Assembly: GCA_934394565.1 (NCBI GenBank)
Contig: CAKRQV010000001.1
Coordinates: forward strand, 62,001 to 126,000
Source of the DNA: an uncultured Lachnospiraceae bacterium
Lineage (GTDB): Bacteria; Bacillota; Clostridia; Lachnospirales; Lachnospiraceae
Length of the DNA: 64,000 bases
Direction: 5' to 3'
Under the pieces are notes generated by a model. It saw only the letters and a program-made list of their open reading frames with translations, was not told the DNA's origin and did not search any database. This document shows positions 62,428 to 64,000 of the stretch, in pieces (position 1 is the stretch's first letter; every line of letters begins with the position of its first letter). The translations under genes were made by a program, and so were the position numbers.

Positions 62428-62473
62428 ATGGGACAAATCAGCAACAGAATACAACAAAGAGGAGGAGGCAAAT

Positions 62474-63931
62474 ATGGGTCAGATAATTGGCGAAGGCATT
62501 ACATTTGATGATGTGCTGTTAGTTCCACAGTATTCAGAAGTAACACCGAATATGGTTGATTTGTCAACACACCTGACAAAGAAGATCAAGTTAAATATCC
62601 CGATGATGAGTGCCGGCATGGATACCGTCACTGAGCATCGTATGGCGATTGCTATGGCAAGACAGGGTGGTATCGGTATCATCCACAAAAATATGTCCAT
62701 CGAAGCACAGGCAGATGAGGTGGACAAGGTAAAACGTTCAGAGAATGGTGTTATCACAGATCCCTTCTATCTGTCTCCTGAAAATACACTGGAAGATGCT
62801 AATAACCTTATGGCAAAATTCCGTATTTCCGGTGTACCGATCACTGAGGGCAGAAAGCTTGTCGGTATCATTACCAACCGTGATCTGAAATTTGAAGAGG
62901 ATTTCACTAAGAAAATCAAGGATTGCATGACCAGTGAGAATCTGATCACGGCTCCGGAGGGTATTACACTGGAAGAGGCTAAGGCTATTCTGGCCAAGGC
63001 AAGAAAAGAAAAACTGCCGATCGTTGACAAGGACTTTAATCTGAAAGGTCTGATCACGATCAAAGATATCGAGAAACAGATCAAATATCCGTTGTCTGCA
63101 AAGGATGACCATGGCCGTCTGCTTTGTGGTGCGGCTGTTGGTATTACAGCGAACGTGCTGGAGCGTGTGGATGCACTGGTAAAGGCTCATGTTGATGTTA
63201 TTGTTATCGACTCTGCCCATGGACATTCTGCAAATATCTTCAAAACGCTGCGCCTGATCAAAGAGCATTATCCGGAGCTGCAGGTAATTGCAGGTAATGT
63301 GGCTACCGGTGCTGCTACAAGAGATCTGATCGAGGCTGGTGCAGATGCTGTCAAGGTTGGTATCGGACCGGGATCTATCTGTACGACACGTGTTGTAGCA
63401 GGTATCGGTGTTCCACAGATCTCTGCGATCATGGATTGCTACGCTGTAGCCAAGGAATACGGTGTACCGATCATCGCTGATGGTGGTATCAAGTACTCTG
63501 GTGATATGACAAAGGCCATCGCTGCAGGTGGTAGTGTCTGCATGATGGGCAGCATGTTTGCCGGATGCGACGAGAGCCCGGGAGATTTCGAGCTGTATCA
63601 GGGTCGTAAATACAAAGTTTACCGTGGTATGGGATCCATTGCAGCCATGGAAAACGGCAGTAAGGATCGTTACTTCCAGTCGGGCGCCAAGAAACTGGTT
63701 CCGGAGGGCGTTGAGGGCCGTGTGGCATACAAGGGCCTTTTGGAGGATACCGTCTTCCAGCTGATCGGTGGACTTCGTTCCGGTATGGGCTACTGTGGTG
63801 CGCCGGATATTGAAACCCTGAAAGAAACGGGCAAGTTCGTTAAGATCTCTGCCGCTTCCTTAAAAGAGTCTCATCCGCATGATATCCATATCACCAAAGA
63901 GGCTCCAAACTACAGTGTAGAGCAGCAGTAA
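62474..63931 (+). CDS. guaB: Inosine-5'-monophosphate dehydrogenase
   Basis: 485 residues from the ATG with GAGGAGG upstream; the frame is open to 62399 but that overlaps the promoter. The TIM barrel is split by a CBS-domain pair (about 90-205). Loop GIGPGSICTTRVVAGIGVPQ near 295-314 has the catalytic Cys, and the flap near 395-410 holds YRGMGS; the Arg-Tyr follows. It oxidises IMP to XMP with NAD, the committed step to GTP, and so sets the level CodY reads. Confidence 0.97.
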   Translation: MGQIIGEGITFDDVLLVPQYSEVTPNMVDLSTHLTKKIKLNIPMMSAGMDTVTEHRMAIAMARQGGIGIIHKNMSIEAQADEVDKVKRSENGVITDPFYLSPENTLEDANNLMAKFRISGVPITEGRKLVGIITNRDLKFEEDFTKKIKDCMTSENLITAPEGITLEEAKAILAKARKEKLPIVDKDFNLKGLITIKDIEKQIKYPLSAKDDHGRLLCGAAVGITANVLERVDALVKAHVDVIVIDSAHGHSANIFKTLRLIKEHYPELQVIAGNVATGAATRDLIEAGADAVKVGIGPGSICTTRVVAGIGVPQISAIMDCYAVAKEYGVPIIADGGIKYSGDMTKAIAAGGSVCMMGSMFAGCDESPGDFELYQGRKYKVYRGMGSIAAMENGSKDRYFQSGAKKLVPEGVEGRVAYKGLLEDTVFQLIGGLRSGMGYCGAPDIETLKETGKFVKISAASLKESHPHDIHITKEAPNYSVEQQ

Positions 63932-63945
63932 TAGTGTAGTATATT

Positions 63946-63990
63946 AAGGCTGTCAGACAGGATTATCCTGTATCTGACAGCCTTTGTTTT
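63946..63990 (+). terminator. Intrinsic terminator after guaB
   Basis: AAGGCTGTCAGA / TCTGACAGCCTT with an inner CAGG/CCTG stem, then TTGTTTT. Confidence 0.9.
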
Positions 63991-64000
63991 GAAAAGATGA

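Noticed and set aside
1..64000. CRISPR array, tRNA or rRNA genes, phage or integrase genes
   Set aside because: Looked for and not seen: no regularly spaced repeats, no cloverleaf with a GGTTCGA-type arm, no recombinase-like protein.

Overview
The window is a chromosomal segment of a spore-forming, fermentative Firmicute, most like a gut Lachnospiraceae (Clostridium cluster XIVa). The grounds are: an hrcA-grpE-dnaK-dnaJ operon and a groESL operon with CIRCE operators, CodY, a SigK sporulation sigma factor, an ireB-ruvX-DUF1292-rnj-yrrL-yrrM-U32 gene order like that of Bacillus/Clostridium, strong AGGAGG ribosome sites, several GTG/TTG starts, and a 4-hydroxybutyrate dehydrogenase very like that of Clostridium kluyveri. 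Nearly all genes are read left to right.

Layout. 1-7.6 kb: a GABA/amino-acid fermentation block (two class III aminotransferases, two iron alcohol dehydrogenases, an APC permease, a cytidylate-kinase-like protein). 7.6-8.1 kb: a hotdog thioesterase. 8.2-14.1 kb: an A/T-rich block holding two secreted small proteins, a permease-ATPase-permease ABC transporter, a PadR regulator and two small single-span membrane proteins; it lies exactly between two direct copies of the last 42 bases of gdhA plus its terminator. 14-18.5 kb: gdhA and a MoxR/VWA pair. 18.6-21.5 kb: ftsEX and an S41 protease. 21.6-27.3 kb: a TrpX-type ABC importer, a MATE pump and a DegV protein. 27.7-30.6 kb: hsp20 and uvrB. 31-33.5 kb: two sulfur amino-acid PLP enzymes on the minus strand. 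33.8-38.8 kb: hrcA-grpE-dnaK-dnaJ. 39-40.5 kb: a polysaccharide deacetylase and a decayed nuclease gene. 40.7-47 kb: prmA, rsmE, cysteine desulfurase, thiI, a histidine-less HPr paralogue and mtaB. 47.1-52.3 kb: ireB to the U32 tRNA hydroxylase. 52.2-59.9 kb: sigK (minus), yifB/comM, a LUD protein, dprA, topA, codY. 60-64 kb: groESL and guaB.

How it fits together. The first block would turn GABA into succinate semialdehyde and then 4-hydroxybutyrate, feeding butyrate formation. gdhA and the later amino-acid genes fit a nitrogen-handling lifestyle that CodY would oversee. HrcA would hold the two chaperone operons together through CIRCE; hsp20 carries only half a site. thiI with its desulfurase, mtaB, TrmR and the U32 protein form a tRNA-modification theme.

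Most notable. (1) Two intergenic elements, at 1182-1323 and 58779-58921, share a 67-base core (about 47 of 67 positions identical without gaps, with one covarying base pair in an internal hairpin). Each is enclosed by a 37-38 bp inverted repeat whose sequence is unrelated between the two copies. They look like members of a dispersed structured RNA or mobile-hairpin family. (2) The gdhA-tail-flanked cargo block has no integrase and an ABC/PadR/secreted-protein cassette of unknown job.
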